NCBI RefSeq assembly: GCF_028288225.1
Contig: NZ_JAQBOC010000006.1
Coordinates: 1 to 64,000, forward strand
Source: Mucilaginibacter sp.
Lineage (GTDB): Bacteria > Bacteroidota > Bacteroidia > Sphingobacteriales > Sphingobacteriaceae
Direction: 5' to 3'
Length of the DNA: 64,000 nucleotides
Part shown: positions 51,662 to 61,498 of the stretch, one piece after another
Layout of the letters: every line of letters begins with the position of its first letter
Position numbering within the stretch: position 1 is the first letter of the stretch
Notes under the pieces: model-generated
What the model was told of the DNA's origin: nothing
What the model saw: only the letters and a program-made list of their open reading frames with translations
Database searches by the model: none
Position numbers and translations under genes: made by a program

Positions 51662-54600
51662 ATGGATCAAGCTGAAAGCCAACAGGGCCTTTACAGGCCA
51701 GAATTTGAACACGACTCGTGCGGTACCGGATTTATAACTAACATTAATGGTCATAAAAGTTACCAGATAATTGACGATGCCCTTACCATGCTCGAAAACA
51801 TGGAGCATCGCGGTGCCTGCGGTTGCGACCCCGAAACCGGCGATGGTGCCGGGATACTAATACAATTACCCCATGAATTTTTCATGGAAGAATGCTCTAA
51901 CCTGGAAATCAGTTTGCCTGAACCAGGTGAATACGGCGTTGGGATGATCTTTTTCCCAAAGGAATCGGCTCTTAAAAAGGCTTGTAAAACAGTGATCGAC
52001 AATGCGGTTGAAAAACTCGGGCTGCATACTTTGGGCTATCGCAAAGTATCCGTTAACTCGTCTGTTATTGGGGAAACTGCCCGCAAGGCTGAGCCAAATG
52101 TTGAGCAGATCTTTATTTTAAGACCGCATAACATTACTAACACCGATGATTTTGAACGCAAGCTTTATATACTGAGGCGCTATATTAATAAAACAATTAC
52201 TGAAACCATTCCTGCCGCAGCTGAGCACTTTTACTTTACCTCGTTATCCTGTAAAACTATTGTTTACAAGGGACAGGTAACTACTTACCAGCTGCGTAAA
52301 TATTTTACTGATCTTGCTGATTCGCGGATCGCATCAGGCTTTGCCATGATTCACTCCCGTTTCTCAACCAATACGTTCCCCTCATGGAAGCTTGCACAAC
52401 CATTCAGGCTGATCGCCCATAATGGCGAGATCAATACACTTACAGGTAACTTAAACTGGTTTTATTCGGGCTTAAAATCATACGCATCTGCTTACTTCAC
52501 CAACGAAGAAATGGAAATGCTGCTGCCGGTAATTGATAATAATCAATCCGACTCGGCCTGCCTTGATAATATAATTGAGATCTTGCTGCACACCGGCCGC
52601 TCATTGCCGCATGTTATGATGATGCTGATTCCTGAAGCATGGGATGGCAACGAGCAAATGGACCCAATTAAAAAAGCATTTTACGAATTCCATGCGTCAT
52701 TAATGGAACCATGGGATGGCCCTGCCGCTATTACTTTTACTGATGGCAGACTGGTAGGCGCATTGCTTGACAGGAACGGCTTGCGCCCTTTACGATTTGT
52801 AATAACCAATGATGGCCGCGTTATTGCCGCATCAGAAGCCGGCGTGCTTAACCTTGACGAAAGCCTGGTATTACGCAAAGGCCGCCTGCAGCCGGGCAAA
52901 ATGTTACTGATTGATACCGAGCAGGGTATGATCATTACTGATGATGAAATAAAACAGCAGATAGCATCACGTCAGCCTTATGGCCGTTGGCTTGAAAATT
53001 ACAAGATCCGTTTAGGTGAGCTTGCTGAACCGCGTTTAGCATTTGCCAGCCTATCTGAAGCTGCCGTTTTCCGTTATCAGCAGGTCTTCGGATATACCCG
53101 CGAGGATATTGACACCATTATAAAGCCTATGGCATTGGATGGTAAAGAGCCAATTGGCTCAATGGGTACCGATGTGCCGCTTGCAATATTGTCTGACAAG
53201 CCGCAGCATTTGTCCAGTTACTTTAAACAGTTTTTTGCCCAGGTTACCAACCCTCCCATCGACCCGATCCGCGAACGTTTAGTAATGAGTTTAGCTACTT
53301 TTATAGGTAACAACGGCAATTTATTAGATGAGGATAAAATGCATTGTCATTGTGTGGTATTGCAGCATCCAATTCTTAAAAACCATCAGCTTGAAAAGTT
53401 AAGAAGTATTGATACCGGGATGTTCCATGCCAAAACCCTGCAAACCTATTATAATGCCGATGGCATGCCTGGCTCGCTTGAAAAAGGAATAGCAAGGCTT
53501 TGCCGTTATGCTGAGGATTCTGTTGATGATGGTTTTGAAGTATTGATATTGTCTGACCGTGCGATTGACTCGGAGCACGCCCCTATCCCGTCTTTATTAG
53601 CGGTATCAGCAGTACATCACCATTTGATCAGGAGCGGCCGTCGTGGTGCCGTAGGTTTAGTAGTTGAAACCGGCGATACCTGGGAAGTGCACCACTTTGC
53701 CTGCCTGCTTGCGTTTGGTGCAACAGCTATTAATCCGTACCTGGCGCTTTCAACCATTGAAACGCTGAAAAACAATGGCAGTTTAGAAACCAGCCTCGAT
53801 TTAAAATCGCTGCAAAAAAACTATGTAAAATCTGTTAATGATGGCTTGCTGAAGATCTTCTCAAAAATGGGAATCTCAACTTTGCAATCTTATCATGGTT
53901 CACAGGTATTTGAAATATTGGGGATCAATCAAACTGTTGTTAATAAATATTTCACAGGTGCTGTAACCCGTATTGGTGGTTTGGGGCTTGATGAAATTGC
54001 CCGCGAATCGCTTTGCAAACATAAAATAGGCTTTGGCGGATCCAAATCGGGAACAAATTTATTGCCTGAAGGCGGCATTTACCAGTGGAAACGCCGCGGC
54101 GAGCAGCACTTGTTTAATCCTACAACTGTTCACTTGTTGCAGCATGCTACCCGCAGCAATAGCTACGAAGTTTATAAAAACTACGCGAAAGAAATAAACG
54201 AGCAAAGTGAAAAGCATTTTACCATCCGTGGCTTGCTTGACTTTGCCCATCACCGCGAAGCAATAACAATCGACGAAGTTGAGCCTGCCGAAAATATCAT
54301 GAAACGCTTTGCGACAGGCGCTATGTCATTCGGTTCTATCTCACATGAGGCGCACAGCACAATGGCCATTGCCATGAATCGCATTGGCGGCAAAAGCAAT
54401 ACCGGCGAAGGTGGTGAGGATGAGTTAAGATATGAATTGATGCCTAATGGCGATTCAATGCGTTCGGCTATCAAACAAGTGGCATCGGCCCGTTTTGGGG
54501 TTACCTCAAACTACTTGACTAATGCCGATGAACTGCAGATAAAAATGGCACAGGGTGCAAAACCAGGTGAAGGCGGTCAGCTTCCAGGTCATAAAGTTGA

Positions 54601-56182
54601 TGACTGGATTGCTAAAACACGCCACTCAACTCCGGGTGTTGGTTTAATATCGCCGCCACCGCACCATGATATTTATTCAATTGAAGATCTGGCACAGCTA
54701 ATATTTGACCTTAAAAATGCTAATCGTGCTGCGCGAATCAATGTAAAGCTGGTATCAAAAGCAGGTGTGGGTACTATAGCGGCCGGTGTTGCCAAAGCAC
54801 ATGCCGATGTTATTTTAATTGCCGGTTATGATGGCGGCACGGGCGCCTCTCCTATCAGCTCTGTAAAACATGCGGGCCTGCCCTGGGAGCTTGGCTTAAC
54901 CGAAGCTCACCAAACACTGGTACGCAATAAACTGCGGAGCCGGGTTGTACTGCAAACAGACGGACAATTAAAAACCGGGCGTGATTTGGCTATAGCCTGT
55001 TTAATGGGAGCGGAAGAATGGGGTGTTGCTACCGCAGCTTTGGTCGCCGGGGGCTGTATAATGATGCGTAAGTGCCATTTGAACACCTGCCCTGTCGGCG
55101 TTGCCACACAGGACCCGGAATTAAGAAAACTATTCTCGGGCAAGCCTGAGCATGTGGTTAACCTGTTCCGCTTTATGGCAGAGGAATTGCGCGAAATTAT
55201 GGCTGAGCTTGGTTTCCGAACTATTAATGAAATGGTTGGCCGCGTTCAGTTCCTGAAAGTAAAAGATGGCCTTCAGAACTGGAAAGCACAAAAAATAGAT
55301 CTATCGGGCATATTGCACCCTGTAAATAATCCTAAGGATGTCACCCTGTACAATAGCGAAAAACAGGATCATGGCATGGATGCCATACTCGACTGGCAAT
55401 TGTTAGAAGCTGCTAAACCGGCTCTTGAAGATAAAACACCAGTGTTTGCATCCTTTGATGTTAGGAATGTTGACCGTACCATCGGCACCTTGCTATCCAA
55501 CGAGATCTCAAAAATATATGGGTCTGCCGGTTTGCCGGATAATACTATCAACTATAAATTTAAAGGTTCAGCGGGACAAAGCTTTGGCGCGTTTGCTACC
55601 AAAGGAATTTCGTTTGAGCTGGAAGGTGAGGCTAATGATTATGTTGGCAAAGGGTTATCAGGCGCACAACTGGCTATTTATCCTTCAGAAAAGGCAACCT
55701 TTACACCCGAGGAAAATATCATCATCGGTAACGTAGCCTTATACGGTGCAACATCGGGCGAGGTATTTATCCGTGGTATGGCAGGAGAGCGCTTTGCGGT
55801 ACGTAATTCAGGCGCAACAACAGTTGTTGAAGGTATTGGTGATCATGGCTGCGAGTACATGACAGGTGGCCTTGCATTGATATTAGGCGAAACAGGCAGA
55901 AACTTTGCTGCCGGCATGAGCGGCGGTATTGCCTGGGTCTATAATCCGAACAATACGTTTGCTGAAAACTGCAACACAGAAATGGTTGATCTTGATCCTT
56001 TATCAATACAGGATGAACAACAGATAACTACTTTACTGCACAAGCATGTTAATTTAACAGGCAGCAAGGTTGCACAAACATTACTTAAAAACTGGGATAA
56101 AGCAGCAGCCCAATTTGTTAAAGTATATCCAAAAGAGTATAAAAAAGTATTAGAGAAATTACAATATCAAACTATCAGCTAA
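51662..56182 (+). CDS. gltB: Glutamate synthase large subunit
   Basis: The 1506-residue product makes glutamate from 2-oxoglutarate and glutamine. Class II glutaminase: nucleophile Cys20 (DSCGTGFI) after a short propeptide to be removed, with GDGAG and HSRFSTNTFPSW further on. Central FMN domain: GGKSNTGEGGEDE and GYDGGTGASP. 3Fe-4S cluster motif CIMMRKCHLNTCPVGVAT. C-terminal beta-helix (GRNFAAGMSGGIAWVY). Its stop TAA overlaps the ATG of gltD by one base, so the two subunits are translated together. With GlnN it closes the GS-GOGAT cycle. Confidence 0.97.
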   Translation: MDQAESQQGLYRPEFEHDSCGTGFITNINGHKSYQIIDDALTMLENMEHRGACGCDPETGDGAGILIQLPHEFFMEECSNLEISLPEPGEYGVGMIFFPKESALKKACKTVIDNAVEKLGLHTLGYRKVSVNSSVIGETARKAEPNVEQIFILRPHNITNTDDFERKLYILRRYINKTITETIPAAAEHFYFTSLSCKTIVYKGQVTTYQLRKYFTDLADSRIASGFAMIHSRFSTNTFPSWKLAQPFRLIAHNGEINTLTGNLNWFYSGLKSYASAYFTNEEMEMLLPVIDNNQSDSACLDNIIEILLHTGRSLPHVMMMLIPEAWDGNEQMDPIKKAFYEFHASLMEPWDGPAAITFTDGRLVGALLDRNGLRPLRFVITNDGRVIAASEAGVLNLDESLVLRKGRLQPGKMLLIDTEQGMIITDDEIKQQIASRQPYGRWLENYKIRLGELAEPRLAFASLSEAAVFRYQQVFGYTREDIDTIIKPMALDGKEPIGSMGTDVPLAILSDKPQHLSSYFKQFFAQVTNPPIDPIRERLVMSLATFIGNNGNLLDEDKMHCHCVVLQHPILKNHQLEKLRSIDTGMFHAKTLQTYYNADGMPGSLEKGIARLCRYAEDSVDDGFEVLILSDRAIDSEHAPIPSLLAVSAVHHHLIRSGRRGAVGLVVETGDTWEVHHFACLLAFGATAINPYLALSTIETLKNNGSLETSLDLKSLQKNYVKSVNDGLLKIFSKMGISTLQSYHGSQVFEILGINQTVVNKYFTGAVTRIGGLGLDEIARESLCKHKIGFGGSKSGTNLLPEGGIYQWKRRGEQHLFNPTTVHLLQHATRSNSYEVYKNYAKEINEQSEKHFTIRGLLDFAHHREAITIDEVEPAENIMKRFATGAMSFGSISHEAHSTMAIAMNRIGGKSNTGEGGEDELRYELMPNGDSMRSAIKQVASARFGVTSNYLTNADELQIKMAQGAKPGEGGQLPGHKVDDWIAKTRHSTPGVGLISPPPHHDIYSIEDLAQLIFDLKNANRAARINVKLVSKAGVGTIAAGVAKAHADVILIAGYDGGTGASPISSVKHAGLPWELGLTEAHQTLVRNKLRSRVVLQTDGQLKTGRDLAIACLMGAEEWGVATAALVAGGCIMMRKCHLNTCPVGVATQDPELRKLFSGKPEHVVNLFRFMAEELREIMAELGFRTINEMVGRVQFLKVKDGLQNWKAQKIDLSGILHPVNNPKDVTLYNSEKQDHGMDAILDWQLLEAAKPALEDKTPVFASFDVRNVDRTIGTLLSNEISKIYGSAGLPDNTINYKFKGSAGQSFGAFATKGISFELEGEANDYVGKGLSGAQLAIYPSEKATFTPEENIIIGNVALYGATSGEVFIRGMAGERFAVRNSGATTVVEGIGDHGCEYMTGGLALILGETGRNFAAGMSGGIAWVYNPNNTFAENCNTEMVDLDPLSIQDEQQITTLLHKHVNLTGSKVAQTLLKNWDKAAAQFVKVYPKEYKKVLEKLQYQTIS

Positions 56183-57660
56183 TGGGAAAACCAACAGGAT
56201 TTCAGGAGTTTAACAGAGAGCTTCCCGCAAAAACACCGGTTGCAGAACGCGTTAAGAACTATAATGAATTTGTACACTCATATTCTGACGAAAAGCTTAA
56301 CCAGCAATCGGCACGCTGCATGAATTGCGTCATACCTTTTTGCCATTCAGGCTGTCCGCTGGGTAACATCATTCCTGAATTTAACGATGCCGTTTATCGT
56401 AAAAATTGGGAAGAAGCATATAATATACTTTCATCAACCAATAACTTTCCGGAGTTTACCGGCAGGATCTGCCCTGCTCCATGTGAGTCGGCATGTGTGT
56501 TGGGTATAAATAAGCCAGCGGTTGCTATTGAAGAGATTGAAAAACACATTATTGAAATAGCTTATTCAAAAAATTTGGTACAGCCAACAGCTCCGCTTAT
56601 AAAAACAGGCAAAAGTGTAGCGGTTGTAGGCTCGGGCCCGGCAGGATTAGCAGCTGCAGCCCAGTTGATTAAAGTCGGTCACACAGTAACGGTTTATGAG
56701 CGCGATGACCGTGCAGGAGGTTTACTTCGTTACGGGATCCCTGATTTTAAACTGGAAAAATGGGTAATTGACCGCCGTATTGAAGTTATGGAAAAAGACG
56801 GTGTTGAATTTAAATACAATACCGAAGTAGGCAAAGATGTTTCGGCAGATGAAATTGTACGTAATAACGATGCCGTTATAGTAGCGGGGGGGTCAACCAT
56901 CCCGCGTAACCTTAATATCCCCGGCAGGGACGTAAAAGGGATTTATTTTGCAATGGATTTCTTAACGCAGCAGAATAAACGTGTTAGCGCCATTGAAGTT
57001 AATGCCGAAGAGATCTTAGCTACAGGCAAAGATGTAATTGTAATTGGTGGCGGTGACACCGGATCTGATTGCGTAGGAACTTCAAACCGACAGGGTGCAA
57101 GCTCTATCAAGCAATTTGAAGTGATGATGCAGCCACCTGCACAACGCACTGAACATATGCCATGGCCAACCTATCCAATGGTACTTAAAACCACCAGCAG
57201 CCACGAAGAAGGCGCCGACCGTTACTGGGGTATCAATACCGAAGAGTTTTTAGGTGACGAAGAAGGCAACTTAAGAGCCATCATGGTAACTGAAGTAAGC
57301 TGGGAACTGGATGTAATGGGCAGGCCAATTAAGTTTAACAAAGTTGAAGGCTCAGAGCGCGAAATACCTTGCCAGCGGGTTTTTCTGGCAATGGGCTTTT
57401 TAAACCCGCAATATGAGGGAATGATAGAAAGCCTGGGCATTGAGCTTGACCAGCGCAAAAACGTAAAAGCGACAGAAGCCGCTTACCGCACCAGTGTTAG
57501 CAAAGTATTTGCAGCCGGTGATATGCGCAGAGGCCAGTCGCTTGTGGTTTGGGCAATATCTGAAGGTCGTGAAGCTGCACGCAGGGTTGACGAGTTTTTA
57601 ATGGGGCATTCTATACTGGAAAGTAAAGATGCAGTGAACCAGTTTGAGCAGGTTTTCTGA
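56182..57660 (+). CDS. gltD: Glutamate synthase small subunit
   Basis: The 492-residue subunit takes electrons from NADPH and passes them to GltB. N-terminal 4Fe-4S ligands lie in [14 protein letters not shown] (46, 49, 54, 58) and CPAPCESAC (97, 101, 105). The FAD motif is [15 protein letters not shown] (148-162), and the NADPH motif is [20 protein letters not shown] (about 287-306). Length and domain order are standard. The gene ends next to a GCGGAT-word element. Confidence 0.97.
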   Translation: MGKPTGFQEFNRELPAKTPVAERVKNYNEFVHSYSDEKLNQQSARCMNCVIPFCHSGCPLGNIIPEFNDAVYRKNWEEAYNILSSTNNFPEFTGRICPAPCESACVLGINKPAVAIEEIEKHIIEIAYSKNLVQPTAPLIKTGKSVAVVGSGPAGLAAAAQLIKVGHTVTVYERDDRAGGLLRYGIPDFKLEKWVIDRRIEVMEKDGVEFKYNTEVGKDVSADEIVRNNDAVIVAGGSTIPRNLNIPGRDVKGIYFAMDFLTQQNKRVSAIEVNAEEILATGKDVIVIGGGDTGSDCVGTSNRQGASSIKQFEVMMQPPAQRTEHMPWPTYPMVLKTTSSHEEGADRYWGINTEEFLGDEEGNLRAIMVTEVSWELDVMGRPIKFNKVEGSEREIPCQRVFLAMGFLNPQYEGMIESLGIELDQRKNVKATEAAYRTSVSKVFAAGDMRRGQSLVVWAISEGREAARRVDEFLMGHSILESKDAVNQFEQVF

Positions 57661-57661
57661 T

Positions 57662-57693
57662 GTGCGGATGCGTGGATATGCGGATGTGCGGAT
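57662..57693. repeat. Word-repeat element (TGCGGATATGCGGAT type)
   Basis: Four near-copies of GTGCGGAT/ATGCGGAT directly after the gltD stop, with no full inverted arm in the window. Confidence 0.55.
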
Positions 57694-57794
57694 AATTTAA
57701 CTTTCGGTCTTTACTGACTTTCCGGACTTAATAGAATCAATCAACAATATAATGTGAACCGGGTAGTGAAAGCTGTTCGGTTTTTTTGGCTTAA

Positions 57795-57829
57795 GGTAAG
57801 ATTTAAGTTTTTTAAACTTAGATCTTACC
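57795..57829. repeat. Stem-loop upstream of the toxin-antitoxin pair
   Basis: Arms GGTAAGATTTAAGTTT (57795-57810) and AAACTTAGATCTTACC (57814-57829) pair over 16 positions with one mismatch around a 3-nt loop. It could be a terminator for gltBD or a regulatory hairpin for the pair downstream. Confidence 0.6.
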
Positions 57830-57904
57830 GGGATTATATACCTGATATGCCAATCTCGATATATAGTATGTTAAAAATAAATTGGGTTAACTTTCTTTAA
57901 TATT

Positions 57905-57912
57905 TATATTTG
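57905..57912 (+). promoter_or_regulatory. TAnnTTTG box ahead of the antitoxin gene
   Basis: TATATTTG ends 5 nt before the ATG at 57918, so the mRNA would be nearly leaderless. Confidence 0.4.
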
Positions 57913-57917
57913 TGATT

Positions 57918-58115
57918 ATGAACTACTTAATCGTACATCCAGATAGCGAGGACAAATTAACAGCAGTTAAAGCTGTTTTGAAAGCGCTTAAAGTCGATTT
58001 TGACGAAACTGAAACAACTTACAATCCTGAATTTGTTACTAAAATGGCTGAAGGCGAAGAAGATATTAAAGCTGGCCGTACTGTAAAAGTAACATTGAAT
58101 GATTTATGGAAATAG
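57918..58115 (+). CDS. Type II antitoxin (DUF2683-like)
   Basis: The 65-residue acidic protein (MNYLIVHPDSEDKLTAVKAVLKALKVDFDETE at the start) overlaps the toxin gene by 10 bp. The short length, helix-rich start, acidic tail (MAEGEEDIKAGRTVKVTLNDLWK) and coupling to a YoeB toxin identify it as the antitoxin, of the DUF2683-like type. It would neutralise the toxin and probably repress the operon. A GTG 6 nt upstream is an alternative start. Confidence 0.88.
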   Translation: MNYLIVHPDSEDKLTAVKAVLKALKVDFDETETTYNPEFVTKMAEGEEDIKAGRTVKVTLNDLWK

Positions 58116-58366
58116 AGTTTACGCAGCGTGCTTTTAATGATTTGCAGGATTGGAAAAAGACAGGTAATACCAAAATCATTAAACGCATTGCTGAACTCAC
58201 TGCTTCTATTCTTGAATCACCATTTACCGGCATCGGAAAACCCGAGCCGTTAAAGCATCAATACTCAGGGAAATGGTCAAGGCGTATCAATCAGGAACAT
58301 CGCTATATTTATGAAGTCAGGGATGAAATTATATATGTCTTTTCTTTAAAAGGTCATTATAAATAG
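58106..58366 (+). CDS. Txe/YoeB-family toxin mRNA interferase
   Basis: The 86-residue basic protein has the RelE/YoeB fold. Residues matching the YoeB catalytic set are visible: Glu47 (in KPEPLK), Arg66 in QEHRYIYEV, and His84/Tyr85 in the C-terminal GHYK. It cleaves mRNA on the ribosome when freed from its antitoxin. All the key residues are intact, so it is probably active. The gene starts inside the antitoxin's last codons. Confidence 0.93.
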   Translation: MEIEFTQRAFNDLQDWKKTGNTKIIKRIAELTASILESPFTGIGKPEPLKHQYSGKWSRRINQEHRYIYEVRDEIIYVFSLKGHYK

Positions 58367-58464
58367 AACAGATCACTATTTATATAAATCGTTGCCTTCA
58401 AATCTGTCTAAGGTTTGTGTTTTCGCCAGTATTCTTGTTATCAACACTTTGCACTCAATAAATT

Positions 58465-59274
58465 TTGCGCTACTTCTTCCACATAGCCTATCATGGCACT
58501 AATTACAGCGGCTGGCAAAAACATCCGGAGGTGCTGAATGTGCAGGAAGTATTGGAAACCGCGCTTGGTAAATTATTAAAATCAGAAATAAACATTAATG
58601 GCTGCGGACGTACAGATGCCCAGGTGCATGCCAGCCAGTTCTTTTTCCATGCTGATATTGAAAGAGATCTGGATGATGAATTCTTTTTCCGCCTTAATAA
58701 AATCCTGCCTGATGATATTGCCGTTTTTGATATCATCCCGATGCAAGGCCTTTGCCACGCCCGGTTTGATGCCGTTCAAAGAAGCTATGATTATTTTATC
58801 CATACTTATAAAGATCCATTTTTAAATGGGTTCAGCTCCCTTTATCTTGAGCCTAAACTCGATCTGGATAAAATGAAGAAGGCGGTTGCCTTACTCCCCC
58901 AATATACCGATTACCGGGGCTTTTGCAAAACTCCCGACAGAAATGATCATACCATCTGCAAAGTTTCATCGGCGGGACTGTTTGCCAATAGCAGCGGCAA
59001 TAAGATCAGGTTCCAGATCTCGGCCAATCGCTTTTTAAGTAAAATGGTCAGGATCATAATCGGCAGGTTGCTGGATATCGGCGAAGGCCGGATGAGCGTT
59101 AATGAATTTGAACACTATCTTATCAATAAAGAAACACCAAAGATCATTATTCCGGCTTATCCACAGGGATTATACCTGTCGAAAGTTGCTTATCCCTACC
59201 TTGATATTCCACCAGCAACAACGTTTACAGCTATGCTTCAAAGCTCGGTTGATGCCGGCTGGCGCACTGTTTGA
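58465..59274 (+). CDS. truA: tRNA pseudouridine synthase A
   Basis: The 269-residue enzyme makes pseudouridine at positions 38-40 of tRNAs. Catalytic Asp51 is in GCGRTDAQVHA. Other motifs are FHIAYHGTNYSGWQ at the start, KTPDRNDHTICKV in the middle and SANRFLSKMVRIIIGRLLDIGEG near the C-terminus. The only start that gives the correct N-terminus is TTG at 58465, since an in-frame TAA lies six bases upstream. TTG starts are rare here, which may lower expression. Confidence 0.94.
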   Translation: MRYFFHIAYHGTNYSGWQKHPEVLNVQEVLETALGKLLKSEININGCGRTDAQVHASQFFFHADIERDLDDEFFFRLNKILPDDIAVFDIIPMQGLCHARFDAVQRSYDYFIHTYKDPFLNGFSSLYLEPKLDLDKMKKAVALLPQYTDYRGFCKTPDRNDHTICKVSSAGLFANSSGNKIRFQISANRFLSKMVRIIIGRLLDIGEGRMSVNEFEHYLINKETPKIIIPAYPQGLYLSKVAYPYLDIPPATTFTAMLQSSVDAGWRTV

Positions 59275-59328
59275 TGGCTATAAATTACCACATTATATTA
59301 AATAGCTGAAAATTAGCTGTAAAAAGGG

Positions 59329-59336
59329 TAATTTTG
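59329..59336 (+). promoter_or_regulatory. TAnnTTTG box for the DEAD-box-like gene
   Basis: TAATTTTG, with a 28-nt leader to the ATG at 59365. No clear -33 TTTG was found. Confidence 0.4.
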
Positions 59337-59364
59337 CACTCCTTCGGGATTTTAATATAACAGG

Positions 59365-60675
59365 ATGGCGTGGTCAGAAAAATTAAAGCTTAATAAACAA
59401 CTAATGAGAACAATAACCGAAGCCGGCTACATCAGCCCGAAAGAGGTACAGCAAAAAACATTGGCCCGTATTTATGGCGGACAGGATGTTGTAGTTGCCG
59501 GACCCGAAGGTTGCGGGAAAACCACCACTTATATTTTAGCTGTTTTAAACCGCATAAAATATAATGCGGAAGGCGTTCCATTGGTGCTGATCCTGGTGCC
59601 AACTAAGGAAGACGTATTGGCGGTTATAAGCGGGCTGGAACATTTTAGTAAAAATAAACAGATCGCTATTGTTGGCCTTTATGCGGCAATCGGCACTGAA
59701 ACCCAAATGAATGCCCTTGCCGATGGCGCAGATATAGTAGTTGCCACACCTGACAGGGCCCGGGCAATTTACTTAAAACTTGGCCTCAACCTTAATAAAA
59801 TTGAGCTGTTAATTGTTGATGATGCAGATTTGATTGTTAAACAAGGGTTGCAACTACCTGTTGCTGAACTGGCCAACAGCATTACCAAATGCCAGCACCT
59901 GGTATTTACCGAAGTGATTCATGACAGGCTGAACAAAATGATCGCCCCTTTTATGCAATCGGCAACCACAGTTGAAATTGAGGAAATTGCCGAAAGCGTG
60001 CTGGAAACACATTCGCAACTGTTATACCATGTGCCTAACTTTATTACCAAGCTAAACCTGCTTAATTTATTTATGCAGGATAGTGAGCTGTTTACTAAAA
60101 CAGTAGTTTTTGTAAATACCCGCCACACTGCCGAAAAGATCTATAAAACACTACAAAACCGGCAAAACAATTCAATAGCTGTGTTAAATTCATGGTCGGT
60201 TGAATTGAATGGTTTTAAGGAAATAAAAGATTTTAAAACATCAGCCAACACAAGGGTATTGATCATATGCAACGAAGATAACGAGTTGACTGATCTGCAT
60301 AATATTCCTTTCCTGATCCATTTTGAACTGCCGGAAGAAAAAGAGGTTTTTATAAAAAGAGTTCTCAATAATTCACCCGAAAGTGGCGATGAAACACTGG
60401 CCATAACCTTTACTACCGATTTGGAGCTTACAACTGTAAGAAGGATAGAACAAGCTATAGGCCAGAAAATACCTATCGGTGAACTGCCTGAAGACCTTGT
60501 TATTGAGCAAGACAAAAAGCAGGCAGAAGTTGAGGAAAAGAAACCTGTAAAAAATAAAACAGCTGCTCCTGTTGCAGGAGACGCCTTTCATCAAAAGAAA
60601 CCCGAGAATTCAAAAACCTATAACTACAGCTCGGGAGTTAAAGCTAAGATGAATATGAAGAAAAAGCACGGGTAA
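59365..60675 (+). CDS. DEAD-box-like protein with degenerate helicase motifs
   Basis: The 436-residue protein folds like a DEAD-box RNA helicase: Q-motif segment, Walker A GPEGCGKTT (Lys52), TPDR (128-131), and a motif II that reads DDAD (152-155) instead of DEAD. The SAT of motif III is missing (VFTEVIHDR instead), and in the C-lobe the HGxxxQxxR, ATDxxxRGxD and HRxGRxxR motifs are replaced (SWSVEL, CNEDNELTD, FIKRVLNNS). It should bind nucleotide poorly or not unwind RNA, but may have an RNA-related scaffold role. A basic tail (KKPVKNKTAAP to NMKKKHG) could bind RNA. Confidence 0.88.
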   Translation: MAWSEKLKLNKQLMRTITEAGYISPKEVQQKTLARIYGGQDVVVAGPEGCGKTTTYILAVLNRIKYNAEGVPLVLILVPTKEDVLAVISGLEHFSKNKQIAIVGLYAAIGTETQMNALADGADIVVATPDRARAIYLKLGLNLNKIELLIVDDADLIVKQGLQLPVAELANSITKCQHLVFTEVIHDRLNKMIAPFMQSATTVEIEEIAESVLETHSQLLYHVPNFITKLNLLNLFMQDSELFTKTVVFVNTRHTAEKIYKTLQNRQNNSIAVLNSWSVELNGFKEIKDFKTSANTRVLIICNEDNELTDLHNIPFLIHFELPEEKEVFIKRVLNNSPESGDETLAITFTTDLELTTVRRIEQAIGQKIPIGELPEDLVIEQDKKQAEVEEKKPVKNKTAAPVAGDAFHQKKPENSKTYNYSSGVKAKMNMKKKHG

Positions 60676-60716
60676 GGGAAGAGGTAAAAGCTGAAAGGGT
60701 AAAGGTAAAAGGTTTT
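60674..60716. repeat. Word-repeat element (AAAGGTAAAAGG type)
   Basis: AAAGCTGAAAGGG, AAAGGTAAAAGG and neighbouring words follow the stop of the DEAD-box-like gene. Confidence 0.5.
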
Positions 60717-60747
60717 GAAAATCTTGCTTCCTGACTTTACCATTTAA

Positions 60748-60966
60748 CTAATCAATCGGGCTATTCAAATACAGATCCTCTACCTTTTTCCGGGCCCATG
60801 GCGTTTTACGAAGAAAAGTTAAGCTTGACTTTATGCTTGGATTATCTAAAAAGCAATTAATGCGGATCTGATAGCCAAGTTCAGGCCAGCCATAATGTGC
60901 GACCAGGGCATTTAATATCATTTCTAATGTTTTACCGTGAAGCTTGTTATTTGGCTGTTGCTGCAT
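60748..60966 (-). CDS. VF530-family (DUF2132) small protein
   Basis: From ATG 60966 the product is 72 residues. It matches the VF530/DUF2132 family: [61 protein letters not shown], a helical fold that may bind DNA. An upstream in-frame start would add an unlikely Cys/Tyr-rich leader. Function is not known; the neighbours do not help. Confidence 0.9.
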   Translation of the reverse strand: MQQQPNNKLHGKTLEMILNALVAHYGWPELGYQIRINCFLDNPSIKSSLTFLRKTPWARKKVEDLYLNSPID

Positions 60967-61028
60967 ATACCTGCAAAAATAACAAAAGTAGCGGCACAAA
61001 GTATTGTACCGCTACAGATATGATTTTA

Positions 61029-61457
61029 TCAAACCTTTTCCAGGTATTCTTTAAGTGAGATCCCTACAATATGTGTCCAGCCTGCAGTAAAGCTTTCTCT
61101 TGAAAAATCCTTGCTGTCTTGAGGGAAGGTATGTAAACCTGCATGCGTTAGTTTCACCCTTGTTTTGTCACCCTCCTCAAATATTTCCCATGTTACAAAT
61201 GACTCTCCGGGATAGCCGTCATATTGCCAGCTGTGGGTAAGTCTTTTGCCGGGAATAACTTCAGTTACTTTACAAAGATGCAAATACTGTTTCTCTTCAG
61301 ATCCGCCAAAAAATTCAAACTTAAATCCAACTTCAGGTTTAAATTCCTTCAAATCAAAATACCATTCCTTCATTTTATCCTTATCGGTAATGGCCTGCCA
61401 CACCCTGTCGGGCTTGGCATTATAAGTTCTCTCAATTACAAAAGGTTCTGTTTCCAT
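61029..61457 (-). CDS. SRPBCC/AHSA1-like protein (copy 1)
   Basis: The 142-residue protein has the AHSA1-type START fold: FVIERTYNAKPDRVWQAITDKDKMKEWYFDLKEFKPEVGFKFEF, then VTEVIPGKRLTHSWQYDGYPGESFVTWEIFEEG and a C-terminal helix (GWTHIVGISLKEYLEKV). Such proteins bind hydrophobic ligands in a deep pocket. It shares about half its sequence pattern with the next gene upstream; both follow an ArsR regulator, a common arrangement in Bacteroidota. Confidence 0.88.
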   Translation of the reverse strand: METEPFVIERTYNAKPDRVWQAITDKDKMKEWYFDLKEFKPEVGFKFEFFGGSEEKQYLHLCKVTEVIPGKRLTHSWQYDGYPGESFVTWEIFEEGDKTRVKLTHAGLHTFPQDSKDFSRESFTAGWTHIVGISLKEYLEKV

Positions 61458-61498
61458 GTTTTTTGGTTTATGATTTTTTAATTTTATTCTTCGGTTTC

